Source of the DNA: Streptomyces sp. NBC_00335
Lineage (GTDB): Bacteria; Actinomycetota; Actinomycetes; Streptomycetales; Streptomycetaceae
Reading direction: 5' to 3'
DNA length: 64,000 bases
NCBI RefSeq assembly: GCF_036127095.1
Contig: NZ_CP108006.1
Location: 4,579,501 to 4,643,500 of the forward strand
Shown here: in pieces, positions 1 through 8,654 of the stretch
Layout: the number at the start of each line of letters is the position of its first letter
How positions within the stretch are numbered: the stretch's first letter is position 1
Made by a program: the position numbers and the translations under genes
The notes under the pieces: generated by a model
Databases searched by the model: none
What the model saw: only the letters and a program-made list of their open reading frames with translations
Told to the model about the DNA's origin: nothing

Positions 1-1004
1 CCGGTTGCGGCCAGCTCGGCAGGGGTGGGGAGGAGCGTTCTCGGGGTGGACCAGGAGGCGTCGAGGTACCAGCGGCCGCGTTCCGGGTCGCGGACGATGT
101 CGTAGCGGACGGAACGGTTGGCGGTGATCCGGTCCAGCCACTCGTCTCGGCGGTGATTGAAGGTGACGGTGCAGGCGAGCCGGTACCGCCCGCGCGGGGC
201 GTTCGCGAGGTGCCTGAGTGGTTCGGGCAGGACGAGGGCGACCGTGCCGTCGGCCGAATTCACGGTGATCGTGTAGTTGCCGTGCGGCGCACCCGACTCG
301 CCGTCGGCGGTCAGGAACAGGCGACGTGCGTCCCACCGTTCCCGCCACCCGGCCTCGGTGAGCCCAGCGGCGGTGAGGCGGTGCCGCATCTTGGCGAGCT
401 TCCGGCCGCCGATGACGATCGCCGGATGCCCGGACTCGATCCGCCGTTCCACCTCGGTCAGTCGGGCAGTGAGGACCTGCAACCGGCGCTGCTTCTGTGT
501 TCTTTCGGCCGGGTCCGGATAGCCCCGAACACCACCCAGGCGCCGGCCGCACGGCACTGCCAGACGCCGGCGGATCTTCACGATGGTCCGGCGCAGCGAG
601 GTCCGCTCGTCGAACAGGCTCCGGCGAGACAACTGGTGCTGGTCATCGGACGCGCGAGTGATCGCCCCCGCCCAGCGCGACGACGACACCTTCGTCAGCG
701 CACGCTTGCGCTCCGCACGCCGATCCTCCTTCGCGGGCACCATCCCGATCCGCAACCGCTCGGCCAGGTCGGCACGGGCGTACCTGCCGAGGTGATCACC
801 CACGATCCGCAGGACCTCTGCGTCGCAGGTGGACGGACGCAGACGATCCCGGATGCGCGCGCCGGCGGGCACCGACACCGTGAAGGGGTCGGCCGACGGG
901 CGTCGCAGTGGAGGCTGCCGTCGCCTCCCCCCGACACTCCTCGCTCTCAAGCGCACCACCGGCCTCCCCTCCCCATCACGCACAACAGCACGGATGTTCC
1001 TCAC
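1..1004 (-). CDS. TnpB-like transposon-encoded protein, 3' end beyond the window
   Basis: The reverse strand is open from a GTG at 1004 to the left edge, about 334 codons without a stop. The product is very basic and has blocks I associate with the long actinobacterial TnpB-like proteins of IS200/IS605 or IS607 type. These are an N-terminal stretch ending WAGAITRASDD, a helical LRRTIVKIRRRLAVP segment, a GGRKLAKMRHRLTAAGL block, a LFLTADGESG block, and RGRYRLACTVTF followed by GRWYLDASW. TnpB proteins are RNA-guided nucleases that help IS200/IS605-type elements persist. The RuvC-like catalytic half would lie left of position 1, so activity cannot be judged. An in-frame TGA lies about 13 codons upstream, at 1045-1047. 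No clear ribosome site precedes the GTG. The family call is recognition, not a search result. Confidence 0.6.
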   Translation of the reverse strand, partial: MRNIRAVVRDGEGRPVVRLRARSVGGRRRQPPLRRPSADPFTVSVPAGARIRDRLRPSTCDAEVLRIVGDHLGRYARADLAERLRIGMVPAKEDRRAERKRALTKVSSSRWAGAITRASDDQHQLSRRSLFDERTSLRRTIVKIRRRLAVPCGRRLGGVRGYPDPAERTQKQRRLQVLTARLTEVERRIESGHPAIVIGGRKLAKMRHRLTAAGLTEAGWRERWDARRLFLTADGESGAPHGNYTITVNSADGTVALVLPEPLRHLANAPRGRYRLACTVTFNHRRDEWLDRITANRSVRYDIVRDPERGRWYLDASWSTPRTLLPTPAELAAT

Positions 1005-1215
1005 TGAGACTGGCGTTTCCGTGAAGGTGCGGGTGCCTCGAACCCTTTCCCTTCACCCATATGAGGTATCTGGTGGACGGCAGCGGCTGACAGGCGAATC
1101 AGTTGGGCCGTCCGGGGCCGATCGGGTGGAGTGGGACTGCGTCGGTACCACGGGGAGTGGCACGATGCACGCAGGCGGTGCCCCCAGCACCGGTCGAGGG
1201 GACGGACACGAACGC

Positions 1216-1845
1216 ATGAATACTTCTGGTACCTCCGCACCTGCTTCTGCGCCCATCGGACCACCCATCGGACCCATGGGATCCGGCGTGCCCGGCGCAC
1301 CCGCGGCCTCCGCCGAGACCCCGGCGCCGCGCCCGCCCGCGCAGCGGTCCGGGGCCGCGGACGTCGCGGCGACGGCGACCACCGCGCTCGGGCTGCCCGA
1401 GCTGCGCGCGCTGCGCCGCGACGCGCAGCGCGACGAGGCCGACCTGAGCTACGTACGGCGGCTGCTCCAGGGCCGCATCGACATCCTGCGCGCCGAGCTC
1501 GCCCGGCGTACGGACCCCGAGGCGCCGGTGGTGGACCGGCTGTCGGAGATCCTCGCGGACGCTCCCTCCAGCCGCAGCGCCTCCGCCCGGCACGTCACCC
1601 TCGGCACCCCGCACGGGGAGGAGTACCGGCTGCTGGCGGCCGAGATGCTCTCCGACGTGGAGCTGTCGGACCTGGGCGCGCGCACGGACGAGGAACTCCA
1701 CGAGGGCATGGGGAAGTTGGTGCGCTACGAGCAGCAGGTGTCGCGGCGCCGCCAGCAGCTCCAGCGCACGGCCGACGACTGCAGCGCGGAGATCACCCGG
1801 CGCTACCGGGAGGGCGAGGCCCAGGTGGACGACCTGCTGGCCTGA
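1216..1845 (+). CDS. rsiG: RsiG, c-di-GMP-dependent anti-sigma factor for WhiG
   Basis: A 209-residue protein with a Pro/Ala-rich N-terminus of about 55 residues followed by a long antiparallel coiled coil. Each helix carries one copy of the E-x3-S-x2-R-x3-Q-x3-D signature: E74, S78, R81, Q85, D89, and again E172, S176, R179, Q183, D187. In Streptomyces RsiG this doubled motif binds a partially intercalated c-di-GMP dimer, which lets RsiG hold the sporulation sigma factor WhiG inactive. Both motifs are intact, so ligand binding is expected. The ATG at 1216 fits the start of the conserved protein; an upstream in-frame extension has no coding character. whiG is not in this window, but the diguanylate cyclase gene cdgB is 47 kb away. 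Confidence 0.88.
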   Translation: MNTSGTSAPASAPIGPPIGPMGSGVPGAPAASAETPAPRPPAQRSGAADVAATATTALGLPELRALRRDAQRDEADLSYVRRLLQGRIDILRAELARRTDPEAPVVDRLSEILADAPSSRSASARHVTLGTPHGEEYRLLAAEMLSDVELSDLGARTDEELHEGMGKLVRYEQQVSRRRQQLQRTADDCSAEITRRYREGEAQVDDLLA

Positions 1846-1918
1846 GCGGGCGGGGGTGCGGGGGCCCGCGGGAAATGCGGGCGACGGGGGCGGGCCGGGC
1901 AGATTAGCGTGGTTCGCC

Positions 1919-3163
1919 ATGAGCGCTGACGTCCGGCCGATCGCCGAATCCGAGCTTCCCGAGTGGCTGCGTGCCCAGCAGACCGGTTTCCTGAACGCGG
2001 TGCACCCCACGGCCGAGGACCACGCGCAAGTGGCCGGGCACCTCGATTGCGCCCGGACCCAGGGCGGGTTCGACGCCGACACCGGCCGGTGCGTGGCGAC
2101 CTTCCGCTCCTTCCCGCAGGAACTGACCGTGCCCGGCGGGGGGTTCGTCCCGTCGAGCGCCGTCACGAGCGTGACCGTGCTGCCCACGCACCGCAGGCAG
2201 GGCCTGCTGACCCGGATGATGGCCGCCGAGCTGGCCGCCGCCCACGCGCGCGGTGACGTGGTGTCGACGCTGATCGCCGCCGAGTACCCGATCTACGGGC
2301 GGTACGGGTACGGGCCCGCCACCTCCGTCGCGGAGTGGGAGATCGACGTACCGCGCACCGGGCTCGACCCGCGGGCCGCCGTCCCCGGTGACGGCGGGCG
2401 CATCGACCTCGTGGACGAGGCCGAGGTGCGGGAGCTGGGCCCGGCGCTGCACGAGCGGCTGCGGGCGGCCATTCCCGGCGCGGTGAGCCGCGACGCCCGC
2501 TGGTGGCGGGTGGCCACGGGCGAGCAGACGCTGTCCCACAACCCGTACACGCCGTCCTTCCACGCGGTGTACCGCAGCGCGCGCGGCGAGGTGGAGGGCC
2601 TGGTCCGGTACACCACCGACGACAACTGGACCGACGCCAAGGTCCCGCAGAACACCGCACGGGCCATGCAGCTGCTCGCCGTGAACCCGGAGGCGGAGCG
2701 GGCGCTGTGGCACTTCCTGTGCTCCATCGACTGGGTGGTGAAGGTCCGCACCGGCTACCGCGCCCCCGACGACCTCGTCACCGGGCTGCTGCCCGACGCG
2801 CGCGCCGCCCGGCTGCTGACCTCGGCGGACTGGCTGTGGGTGCGGCTGCTGGACGTCGTACGGGCCCTGCGCGCAAGGATGTACGAGGTGCCGGGCGTCC
2901 TCGTCCTGGAGGTCACCGACCCGTCCGGGCCGGCGGGCGGGCGCTACCGGCTGGACGCGGGCGCGGGGGACTGCGTACGCACGGAGGAGCCGGCCGATCT
3001 GCGTCTGGACGTGGGCACACTGGGGGCGCTGTACCTGGGCGACGCGTCGGCGGTGCGGCTGGCGGCGCTCGGCGGGATCACGGAGGAGCGCCCCGGGGCG
3101 CTCGCGCTCGCGGACGTGGTGTTCCGCACGGCGCGCCGGCCGTGGTGCCCGGACATCTTCTGA
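1919..3163 (+). CDS. GNAT family N-acetyltransferase, Eis-like
   Basis: A 414-residue protein of Eis type: an N-terminal GNAT fold, a second GNAT-like region and a C-terminal sterol-carrier-like domain. The acetyl-CoA loop is visible as [16 protein letters not shown] near residues 84-100, followed by [13 protein letters not shown], characteristic of Eis proteins. The protein ends in an exposed Phe (WCPDIF); in mycobacterial Eis the C-terminal Phe carboxylate is the general base. Known Eis enzymes acetylate amines, including aminoglycosides and lysine side chains; the natural substrate here is unknown. It starts with ATG 73 nt after rsiG on the same strand. Confidence 0.82.
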   Translation: MSADVRPIAESELPEWLRAQQTGFLNAVHPTAEDHAQVAGHLDCARTQGGFDADTGRCVATFRSFPQELTVPGGGFVPSSAVTSVTVLPTHRRQGLLTRMMAAELAAAHARGDVVSTLIAAEYPIYGRYGYGPATSVAEWEIDVPRTGLDPRAAVPGDGGRIDLVDEAEVRELGPALHERLRAAIPGAVSRDARWWRVATGEQTLSHNPYTPSFHAVYRSARGEVEGLVRYTTDDNWTDAKVPQNTARAMQLLAVNPEAERALWHFLCSIDWVVKVRTGYRAPDDLVTGLLPDARAARLLTSADWLWVRLLDVVRALRARMYEVPGVLVLEVTDPSGPAGGRYRLDAGAGDCVRTEEPADLRLDVGTLGALYLGDASAVRLAALGGITEERPGALALADVVFRTARRPWCPDIF

Positions 3164-3185
3164 GCCCTGTACGGGTGTTGGGCGG

Positions 3186-3232
3186 GTGTGCGGGCGTGCG
3201 TGCGTATGCATGTGCGTCCGTGCGTGCGGGCC
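3186..3232. repeat. GTGC/GCGT-rich simple repeat
   Basis: A short low-complexity run of alternating purine-pyrimidine, GTGCGTGC-like steps in the gap between the Eis-like gene and the PrmC-like gene. It reads open in two frames, but the peptides are Cys/Val/Arg runs without coding character. It may form Z-DNA-prone structure. Confidence 0.6.
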
Positions 3233-3266
3233 GGGCGGGAAACTCACGGAACGAGGACTGAGGTAC

Positions 3267-4028
3267 TTGGCAACACTGGTGGAAGCCCTCCGCGCGGCCG
3301 GCTGCGTCTTCGCGGAGGAGGAGGCGGAGCTGCTGACGGCCGCCGCCGAGGACGCGGGGCACCTGGAGGGGCTGCTGGCCCGGCGGGTCGCGGGCGAACC
3401 GCTGGAACACGTCGTCGGCTGGGCGGAGTTCTGCGGGCTGCGGATGGCCGTCGGCGAGGGGGCCTTCGTGCCGCGCCGGCGCAGCGAGTTCCTCGCGCGG
3501 GAGGCGGTGGAGGCGGCGCGGCCCGGCGCGGTGGTCGTCGACCTGTGCTGCGGGGTGGGCGCGCTCGGCGCCGCCGTGGCCGCGCGGGTGCCGGGGGCGG
3601 AGCTGCACGCGGCGGACATCGACCCCGCCGCGCTCGCCTACGCCCGGCGCAACGTGGCCCCGTACGGCGGCCGGGTCTGGGAGGGCGACCTCTACACTCC
3701 CCTGCCCGCCGGGCTGCGGGGCCGGGTCGACGTGCTGGTGGTCAACGCCCCGTACGTCCCGACCGGGGAGATCGCCCTGCTGCCGGCGGAGGCCCGCGAC
3801 CACGAACCGCCCGTCTCCCTGGACGGCGGCGCGGACGGCCTGGACGTCCACCGCCGGGTGGCCGCCGGCGCCCGGCCCTGGCTCGCGCCGGGCGGCAGCC
3901 TCCTGATCGAAACGAGCACCCGCCAGGCCCCCGTCACGGCTGCGGCCCTGACGGCGGCGGGCCTGTCGGTGCGCACGGTGACCTCCGAGGAGTACTACGC
4001 GACGGTGGTCATCGCGGCGGCGCCGTAG
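3267..4028 (+). CDS. Putative protein N5-glutamine methyltransferase (PrmC-related)
   Basis: A 253-residue class I SAM-dependent methyltransferase. Motif I is VVDLCCGVGALG, the acidic SAM-binding residue follows in HAADIDPAAL, and the catalytic motif reads VVNAPYVP. True PrmC and HemK enzymes have NPPY; the NAPY form is typical of the actinobacterial PrmC-related family, so the substrate need not be a release factor. A TTG at 3267 is preferred because GAGGACTGAGG sits just upstream; a GTG four codons later is possible. It lies 104 nt after the acetyltransferase gene. A hairpin at 4088-4111 may end transcription. Confidence 0.78.
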   Translation: MATLVEALRAAGCVFAEEEAELLTAAAEDAGHLEGLLARRVAGEPLEHVVGWAEFCGLRMAVGEGAFVPRRRSEFLAREAVEAARPGAVVVDLCCGVGALGAAVAARVPGAELHAADIDPAALAYARRNVAPYGGRVWEGDLYTPLPAGLRGRVDVLVVNAPYVPTGEIALLPAEARDHEPPVSLDGGADGLDVHRRVAAGARPWLAPGGSLLIETSTRQAPVTAAALTAAGLSVRTVTSEEYYATVVIAAAP

Positions 4029-4054
4029 TCGGGGCGGCCGCCGGTGCGGTCATT

Positions 4055-4080
4055 GGGGGTGGTCGTCGGGGGTGGTCGTC
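4055..4080. repeat. Tandem 13-bp repeat, two copies
   Basis: GGGGGTGGTCGTC is repeated perfectly at 4055-4067 and 4068-4080, just after the methyltransferase stop. Its function is unknown. Confidence 0.7.
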
Positions 4081-4087
4081 GGGCTCG

Positions 4088-4111
4088 CGCCTCAGGGCGC
4101 GCCCTGAGGCG
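4088..4111. terminator. Perfect 24-bp palindrome, possible terminator of the upstream gene
   Basis: CGCCTCAGGGCG is followed directly by its reverse complement, giving 12-bp arms with no spacer, 60 nt after the PrmC-like stop codon. There is no U-tract, as is common in high-GC genomes. It could instead be a protein-binding site. Confidence 0.45.
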
Positions 4112-4269
4112 GCCCGCTGCGACGTGATGCGCGCACGAGACGGCGCGGCAGAACCGGGCGTGGCGTCAGACGGGATCTCCGGCCTTGAGCTGTATGACGA
4201 CGAAGGCGGCCTGTCGGGATCGGTGACACCGTTCGGCAAGGCTGCCGGCACGAGCCGAGGGGTGGGAGT

Positions 4270-4293
4270 TATTGCAAGCAGCTGCTTGCAATA
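4270..4293. promoter_or_regulatory. Perfect 24-bp palindromic operator upstream of the XRE gene
   Basis: TATTGCAAGCAG is followed immediately by its exact reverse complement. The element ends 27 nt before the ATG of an XRE-family regulator and is AT-richer than its surroundings. Position and symmetry suggest the binding site of a dimeric repressor, most simply autoregulation by the XRE protein. Confidence 0.7.
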
Positions 4294-4320
4294 GTTAGCA
4301 AGGTGCGGCAGGATCGGGTC

Positions 4321-4761
4321 ATGGCATCGCTCAACGTCGGGAACCTCGGCGAGTACCTGCGCGAGCAGCGGAGGCAGGCGCAGCTTTCGCTGCGGCAGCT
4401 GGCCGATGCGGCGGGGGTGTCGAATCCGTACCTCAGTCAGATCGAACGCGGGCTGCGCAAGCCGAGCGCGGACATCCTGCAGCAGCTCGCCAAGGCGCTG
4501 CGGATCTCCGCCGAGACGCTGTACGTGCAGGCCGGAATCCTGGACGAGCGGGACCGGGACGCCGTGGAGACGAGGGCCGTGATCCTCGCCGACCCGTCCA
4601 TCAGCGAGCAGCAGAAGCAGGTGCTGCTCCAGGTCTACGAGTCCTTCCGCAAGGAGAACGCCGCGGAGGCCGAGGCGAAAGCCGAGGCGAAGGCCGAGGC
4701 GGGAGCGGAAGTCGCTTCCGACGGCGCTAGTGGCGATGCCGAGACGCGCCGTACCAACTGA
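4321..4761 (+). CDS. XRE-family transcriptional regulator of the hbhA-like operon
   Basis: A 146-residue protein. Residues about 8-65 form an HTH_3/Cro-C1 domain (LREQRRQAQLSLRQLADAAG, then SNPYLSQIERG, PSADILQQLAKAL). A middle helical region follows, then an Ala/Glu/Lys repeat tail of AEAKAEAKAEA type. It is followed at 58 nt by an HbhA-like gene and then a DUF2516 gene, the same order as Rv0474-Rv0475-Rv0476 in Mycobacterium tuberculosis. The ATG at 4321 lies just past a perfect palindrome, so autoregulation and control of the next genes are likely. Confidence 0.85.
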   Translation: MASLNVGNLGEYLREQRRQAQLSLRQLADAAGVSNPYLSQIERGLRKPSADILQQLAKALRISAETLYVQAGILDERDRDAVETRAVILADPSISEQQKQVLLQVYESFRKENAAEAEAKAEAKAEAGAEVASDGASGDAETRRTN

Positions 4762-4819
4762 GTACGCACCGAGTACGCACTGAGCACGAACTGAGACCGT
4801 GATCCGGGAGGACCACCAC

Positions 4820-5386
4820 ATGGCCATCGCCGATGACCTGAAGAAGACCCTCACCGACCCGACCCCCCTCTACTTCGCCGCCGGCACCGCCGACCTCGCC
4901 GTGCAGCAGGCCAGGAAGGTGCCCGGGCTGATCGAGCAGCTGCGCGCCGAGGCCCCCGCGCGCATCGAGGCCGTGAAGAACACCGACCCGAAGGCCGTGC
5001 AGGAGAAGGCCAAGGAGAAGGCCAAGGAGGCGCAGGAGGCGGTCACTGCCACCGTCGCCGAGGTGTTCGGGGCGATCGACGCGAAGAAGCTCGGGGAGAC
5101 CGCCCAGGACCTGGCGCTGCGCGGGGTCGGCGTGGCCGCCGAGTACGCGGTCAAGGCCAAGGAGGCCTACGACAAGGTCGCCGAGCACGGTGAGCAGACC
5201 GTACGGGCATGGCGCGGCGAGGTCTCCGAGGAGATCGTCGACATCGCCGTGGTCGTGGAGCCGGAGGCCGCCGAGCCGGTGGCGGAGCCCGTGGTCGAGC
5301 CCGCCGCGGAGCCCGCGCCGAAGAAGGCTCCGGCCCGCAAGGCCGCGGCCAAGAAGGCCGCCGCCGAGCCGGCCGACCAGAGCTGA
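4820..5386 (+). CDS. HbhA-like heparin-binding haemagglutinin homologue
   Basis: A 188-residue, mostly helical protein. Residues 1-130 form a coiled-coil-like region rich in Ala, Lys and Glu (for example KAVQEKAKEKAKEAQEAV). The last 50 residues are an acidic Pro/Val/Glu stretch followed by a Lys/Ala/Pro tail (KKAPARKAAAKKAAAEP). In mycobacteria the Lys-rich tail of HbhA binds heparan sulfate and the protein is surface exposed and methylated. In Streptomyces a role in cell-surface or lipid-body contacts is only inferred. There is no signal peptide. AGGA precedes the ATG, and the gene sits second in a conserved three-gene group. Confidence 0.75.
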   Translation: MAIADDLKKTLTDPTPLYFAAGTADLAVQQARKVPGLIEQLRAEAPARIEAVKNTDPKAVQEKAKEKAKEAQEAVTATVAEVFGAIDAKKLGETAQDLALRGVGVAAEYAVKAKEAYDKVAEHGEQTVRAWRGEVSEEIVDIAVVVEPEAAEPVAEPVVEPAAEPAPKKAPARKAAAKKAAAEPADQS

Positions 5387-5510
5387 GTACGGCGCGACGG
5401 ACCGGGCACCCGCGGGGCGTCCGGTCCGTTGTGGTTTGGGAAAGGGGCTCTGCCGGTAGCGTGGAGGCAGGTGGCATCCGGCGGGCGAGGCGTGAGAAGG
5501 CGGTCAGACG

Positions 5511-5855
5511 ATGTTGATGAACGGGTTCGATCAGGGAGTGCTTCCGCTGCTCGGGTACGCCATGCTCGGGCTCGCCGTGGTGGCCTTCGTGATGGCGCTG
5601 ACGGCGCGCGAGGACGCGTACCGGGCGGCCGGCAAGCAGACCAAGACCTTCTGGGCGGTCATCCTCGGCATCACCGTGCTCGTGGACTTCTTCCTCGGGA
5701 TGCTCTTCCTGCAGATCGCCGGTCTCGTCGCCAGCATCGTGTTCTTCGTCGACGTGCGGCCCGCCCTCAAGCAGGTCTCGGGCGGCGGCGGTGGCGGCCG
5801 ACGGGGCGGCAGCAGCAGCGACGGGCCGTACGGGCCCTACAACGGCGGACGGTAG
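5511..5855 (+). CDS. DUF2516 family membrane protein
   Basis: A 114-residue protein with three predicted membrane segments: about residues 12-33 (PLLGYAMLGLAVVAFVMALT), 45-65 (FWAVILGITVLVDFFLGMLF) and 66-82 (QIAGLVASIVFFVDV). A Gly/Ser/Tyr-rich soluble tail ends the protein. It matches the family encoded downstream of hbhA in actinobacteria (Rv0476). An ATG two codons later is an alternative start. The function is unknown; the synteny suggests a membrane partner of the HbhA-like protein. Confidence 0.75.
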   Translation: MLMNGFDQGVLPLLGYAMLGLAVVAFVMALTAREDAYRAAGKQTKTFWAVILGITVLVDFFLGMLFLQIAGLVASIVFFVDVRPALKQVSGGGGGGRRGGSSSDGPYGPYNGGR

Positions 5856-5908
5856 AGCTGTAGGGCGGCAGGCCCCGGGCGTCGCGGCTGTCGCGCCCGT
5901 CCGGCCCG

Positions 5909-7156
5909 TCAGCCCTCGGCGCGCGAGAGGAGGACGACGGCGACGTCGTCCGTCAGCTCCCCGCCGTTGAGGCGGCGGGCCTCGGTCACGGAGGCTTCGA
6001 GCAGGCCTTCGCCGCTCAGTCCGTCGGCCAGGTGGCGGTTGATCATCTCGACCATGCCGTCCTGCCCCAGCCGCTCCTTGCCCTGCCCGATCTTGCCCTC
6101 GATCAGGCCGTCGGTGTAGAGCATCAGGCTCCACGTGCCGCCCAGCTCCACCTGGCGGCGCGGCCAGCGGGCCCGGGGCAGCAGGCCGAGCGCCGGGCCG
6201 CTGTTCTCGTACGGGAGCAGTCGCGCGGGGCGGCCCGGCCGGGAGATCAGCGGCGCCGGATGGCCCGCCAGGCACAGGCCCGCGCGCCGGCCGTCCGGGG
6301 AGATGTCCACCGTGCAGAGCGTCGCGAAGATCTCCTCGCAGGGCCGCTCGACTTCGAGGACCTGCTGGAGGGTGGAGAGCAGGTCGTCGCCGCACAGGCC
6401 GGCCAGGGTCAGCGCCCGCCAGGCGATGCGCAGCTCGACGCCGAGGGCGGCCTCGTCCGGGCCGTGGCCGCAGACGTCGCCGATCATCGCGTGGACGGTG
6501 CCGTCGGGGGTGCGGACGGTGTCGTAGAAGTCCCCGCCGAGGAGCGCGCGGCTGCGGCCGGGACGGTAGCGGGCGGCGAAGCGGAGGTCGGAGCCCTCCA
6601 GGAGCGGGTGCGGGAGCAGTCCGCGCTCCAGGCGGGCGTTCTCCTGGGCCCGAAGTTTCGATTCTGCAAGCTTGTACTGGGCGATGTCCGCCCGTTTTCT
6701 CTCCACCGCGTAGCGGATGGCGCGGCTGAGCAGCCGCCCGTCCAGCTCGTCGCGGAACAGGAAGTCCTGGGCCCCCACGCGTACGGCCTCCGCGGCGCGC
6801 TCCGCGTCCTCCTCGGAGGTGAGCACGAGGACGGCGTGCCGCGGGGCGATGCGGAGCACCTGGCGCAGGGCGCCGAAGGGATCGGCGGCGTCGCCGGAGC
6901 CGGAGCCCGCGCCGCCGTGCGGGAGCGCGAGGTCGAGCAGGACGCAGTTCACGTCGGGGGTGAGCAGCCGGGCCGCCTCCGTGAGGTTGCGGGCGCTGCG
7001 CAGCCTGATGCGGTGGCCGTCGGCGTCGAGTATCTCGGGGACGGTGAGGCCGCCGGCGGGGTCGTCCTCGATCACCAGCAGGGTGAGCGATGACGTGGCG
7101 CCCGGGCCGCTCTCGGTGCCCGGGATGTCCCTCTGCCGCGGTACGGGTACGGGCAT
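5909..7156 (-). CDS. Response-regulator receiver / PP2C-type (SpoIIE) phosphatase
   Basis: A 415-residue protein with a receiver domain (about residues 25-145; acidic pocket IEDD and phosphoacceptor region CVLLDLALP), a short helical linker (about 150-185) and a SpoIIE/RsbU-type PP2C domain (about 195-413). Metal-binding motifs are present: GGDFYD, IGDVCGHGP, YTDGL and the C-terminal TDDVAVVLL. Such proteins dephosphorylate anti-sigma-factor antagonists in partner-switching control of sigma factors. The cognate antagonist and kinase are not adjacent. The ATG at 7156 opens a Pro/Val-rich leader before the receiver. Confidence 0.88.
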   Translation of the reverse strand: MPVPVPRQRDIPGTESGPGATSSLTLLVIEDDPAGGLTVPEILDADGHRIRLRSARNLTEAARLLTPDVNCVLLDLALPHGGAGSGSGDAADPFGALRQVLRIAPRHAVLVLTSEEDAERAAEAVRVGAQDFLFRDELDGRLLSRAIRYAVERKRADIAQYKLAESKLRAQENARLERGLLPHPLLEGSDLRFAARYRPGRSRALLGGDFYDTVRTPDGTVHAMIGDVCGHGPDEAALGVELRIAWRALTLAGLCGDDLLSTLQQVLEVERPCEEIFATLCTVDISPDGRRAGLCLAGHPAPLISRPGRPARLLPYENSGPALGLLPRARWPRRQVELGGTWSLMLYTDGLIEGKIGQGKERLGQDGMVEMINRHLADGLSGEGLLEASVTEARRLNGGELTDDVAVVLLSRAEG

Positions 7157-7435
7157 CGTCTCCGGTTCCTTCCCGCCCCCTCGGGGGTTCGCTCGTCCGG
7201 CGACCCTAGCGGCGGGACGAGGGAAGCGGAATGGCGGGTCCGGCGCGGGGCTCCGGCATATGCCGTTATCAGGTGGGAAAGTCCGCGTCGGCGAATGACC
7301 AACGTCACGGCGGAGGGGTACGGGATCCCGCCCACCGAGACGTACCGCCGTGGCGGGCGGGCCGCCCCCGACGGCCGGCCGCCGGCCCCTGAGGGCGCTC
7401 GCCGCAGGCGGTGCTGCCCGTCGGTGAGCGGGCCG

Positions 7436-8485
7436 CTACGCGTCCGGCCTGACCACGGCCTTGATCGGCATGGAGCCCGCGCCCGCCATGGTGACGTTGC
7501 GGCCCGGGCGGGGGGCGTGGACCATCGCGCCGTCCCCGACGTACATCCCGACGTGGCTCGCGTCGTCGAAGTAGATGATCAGGTCGCCCGGCCGCATGTC
7601 CTTGACCGCGACCTTCGGCAGCCGCAGCTGCTCCTGCGAGGTGCGCGGGATCCTCTTGCCCGCCGCGAGCCAGGCCTGTGAGGTCAGCCCGGAGCAGTCG
7701 AACGAACCGGGTCCCTCGGCGCCCCACACGTACGGCTTTCCTATCTGGGCGGCCGCGAACTGCACGGCCCGCTTGCCCGCGTCGGTGGCCGCGGCCCCCT
7801 TGGAGCCGTTCAGCGCGCCCGTGGACAGCCAGTCGGTCTGCGCCTTGCGCTGCGCTTCCGCTTCCAGCTCCAGCAGCCGGGCCTTCTGCTCGGCCTCCAG
7901 CTTGCTTTCGAGGTCCTCGGCCGCCTTGATCTTGTCCTCGACCTGCTTCTTCGCGAGTTCCTGCTTGACCCGGTTGGCCTCCAGGGTCTCCCAGTGCGCG
8001 CTGGCGTCCCTCGCGTACTGCTGCAAGTCGCTCTGGGTGCGGTTCAGTTCGGAGAGCAGGTCCGAGGTGGCCTTCTCGCCCTGGCGCAGCCGGTCGGTGC
8101 CGTCCAGGAACTGTGACGGGTCGTCGCTCAGGGCCAGTCGCGCGCCCGGCGGCAGCCCGCCCGAGCGGTACTGGGCGCGGGCGGCGGCGCCCGCGCGGCC
8201 CTTCAGGACGGTGATGCGGTCCTGGCCCGCGAGGACCAGGTTGGCGATCTCCACGATCTTGTCGGACTGCGTCTTGGTCTCGCTCTCCGCGAGGTTGAAG
8301 GCGTCGGTGGCGGCGCCGGCCTCGCGGTAGAGACCCTCTATTTCCTTGCGGACCTGCTCCAGGGACTTGCCCTGCTGGGGCTCCGGCGCCGCGAACGCGG
8401 TACCGGCCAGCGCGCCGGGCGCGGACAGCAGCGCCATCGCGCACAGCAGAGTGAGGGCGATCGAACCCCGTCGTCGTTTCCTCAT
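7436..8485 (-). CDS. Secreted NlpC/P60 family peptidoglycan hydrolase
   Basis: A 349-residue protein. It has a signal peptide (KRRRGS, hydrophobic core, AFAAP), a long coiled coil (about residues 40-220) rich in Glu, Lys and Ala, and a C-terminal NlpC/P60 domain from about 235. The catalytic Cys lies in FDCSGL, followed by His in SHVGMYVG and a further His in MVHAPRPG, with RPGDLI typical of the fold. Streptomyces enzymes of this build cleave D-Glu-mDAP type stem-peptide bonds. The ATG at 8485 is chosen because GGGGGGA lies at good spacing; a GTG five codons upstream is possible. Confidence 0.88.
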   Translation of the reverse strand: MRKRRRGSIALTLLCAMALLSAPGALAGTAFAAPEPQQGKSLEQVRKEIEGLYREAGAATDAFNLAESETKTQSDKIVEIANLVLAGQDRITVLKGRAGAAARAQYRSGGLPPGARLALSDDPSQFLDGTDRLRQGEKATSDLLSELNRTQSDLQQYARDASAHWETLEANRVKQELAKKQVEDKIKAAEDLESKLEAEQKARLLELEAEAQRKAQTDWLSTGALNGSKGAAATDAGKRAVQFAAAQIGKPYVWGAEGPGSFDCSGLTSQAWLAAGKRIPRTSQEQLRLPKVAVKDMRPGDLIIYFDDASHVGMYVGDGAMVHAPRPGRNVTMAGAGSMPIKAVVRPDA

Positions 8486-8654
8486 GGTCCCCCCAGACAC
8501 AGGATTGATTAATCGTCAGTAACTTGTCATTGCCTTCGGGATGGTGCCACGAGTCGGTGAATTCCAACACCCTTGTGGATATCCATCCGATGCGTCCCGA
8601 TCGCCCCCGCGGCCCCCCTGGCCACGGCAGCTCCGGCAGCCACGTCCGCCCCCG

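Noticed and set aside
4140..4269. Possible small gene upstream of the XRE operator
   Set aside because: Frames on both strands lack a ribosome site and recognisable content; this is more likely promoter DNA.
8486..8654. Possible c-di-AMP (ydaO-type) riboswitch before the NlpC/P60 gene
   Set aside because: Cell-wall hydrolase genes in Streptomyces can have one, but the paired conserved blocks are not present in this leader.
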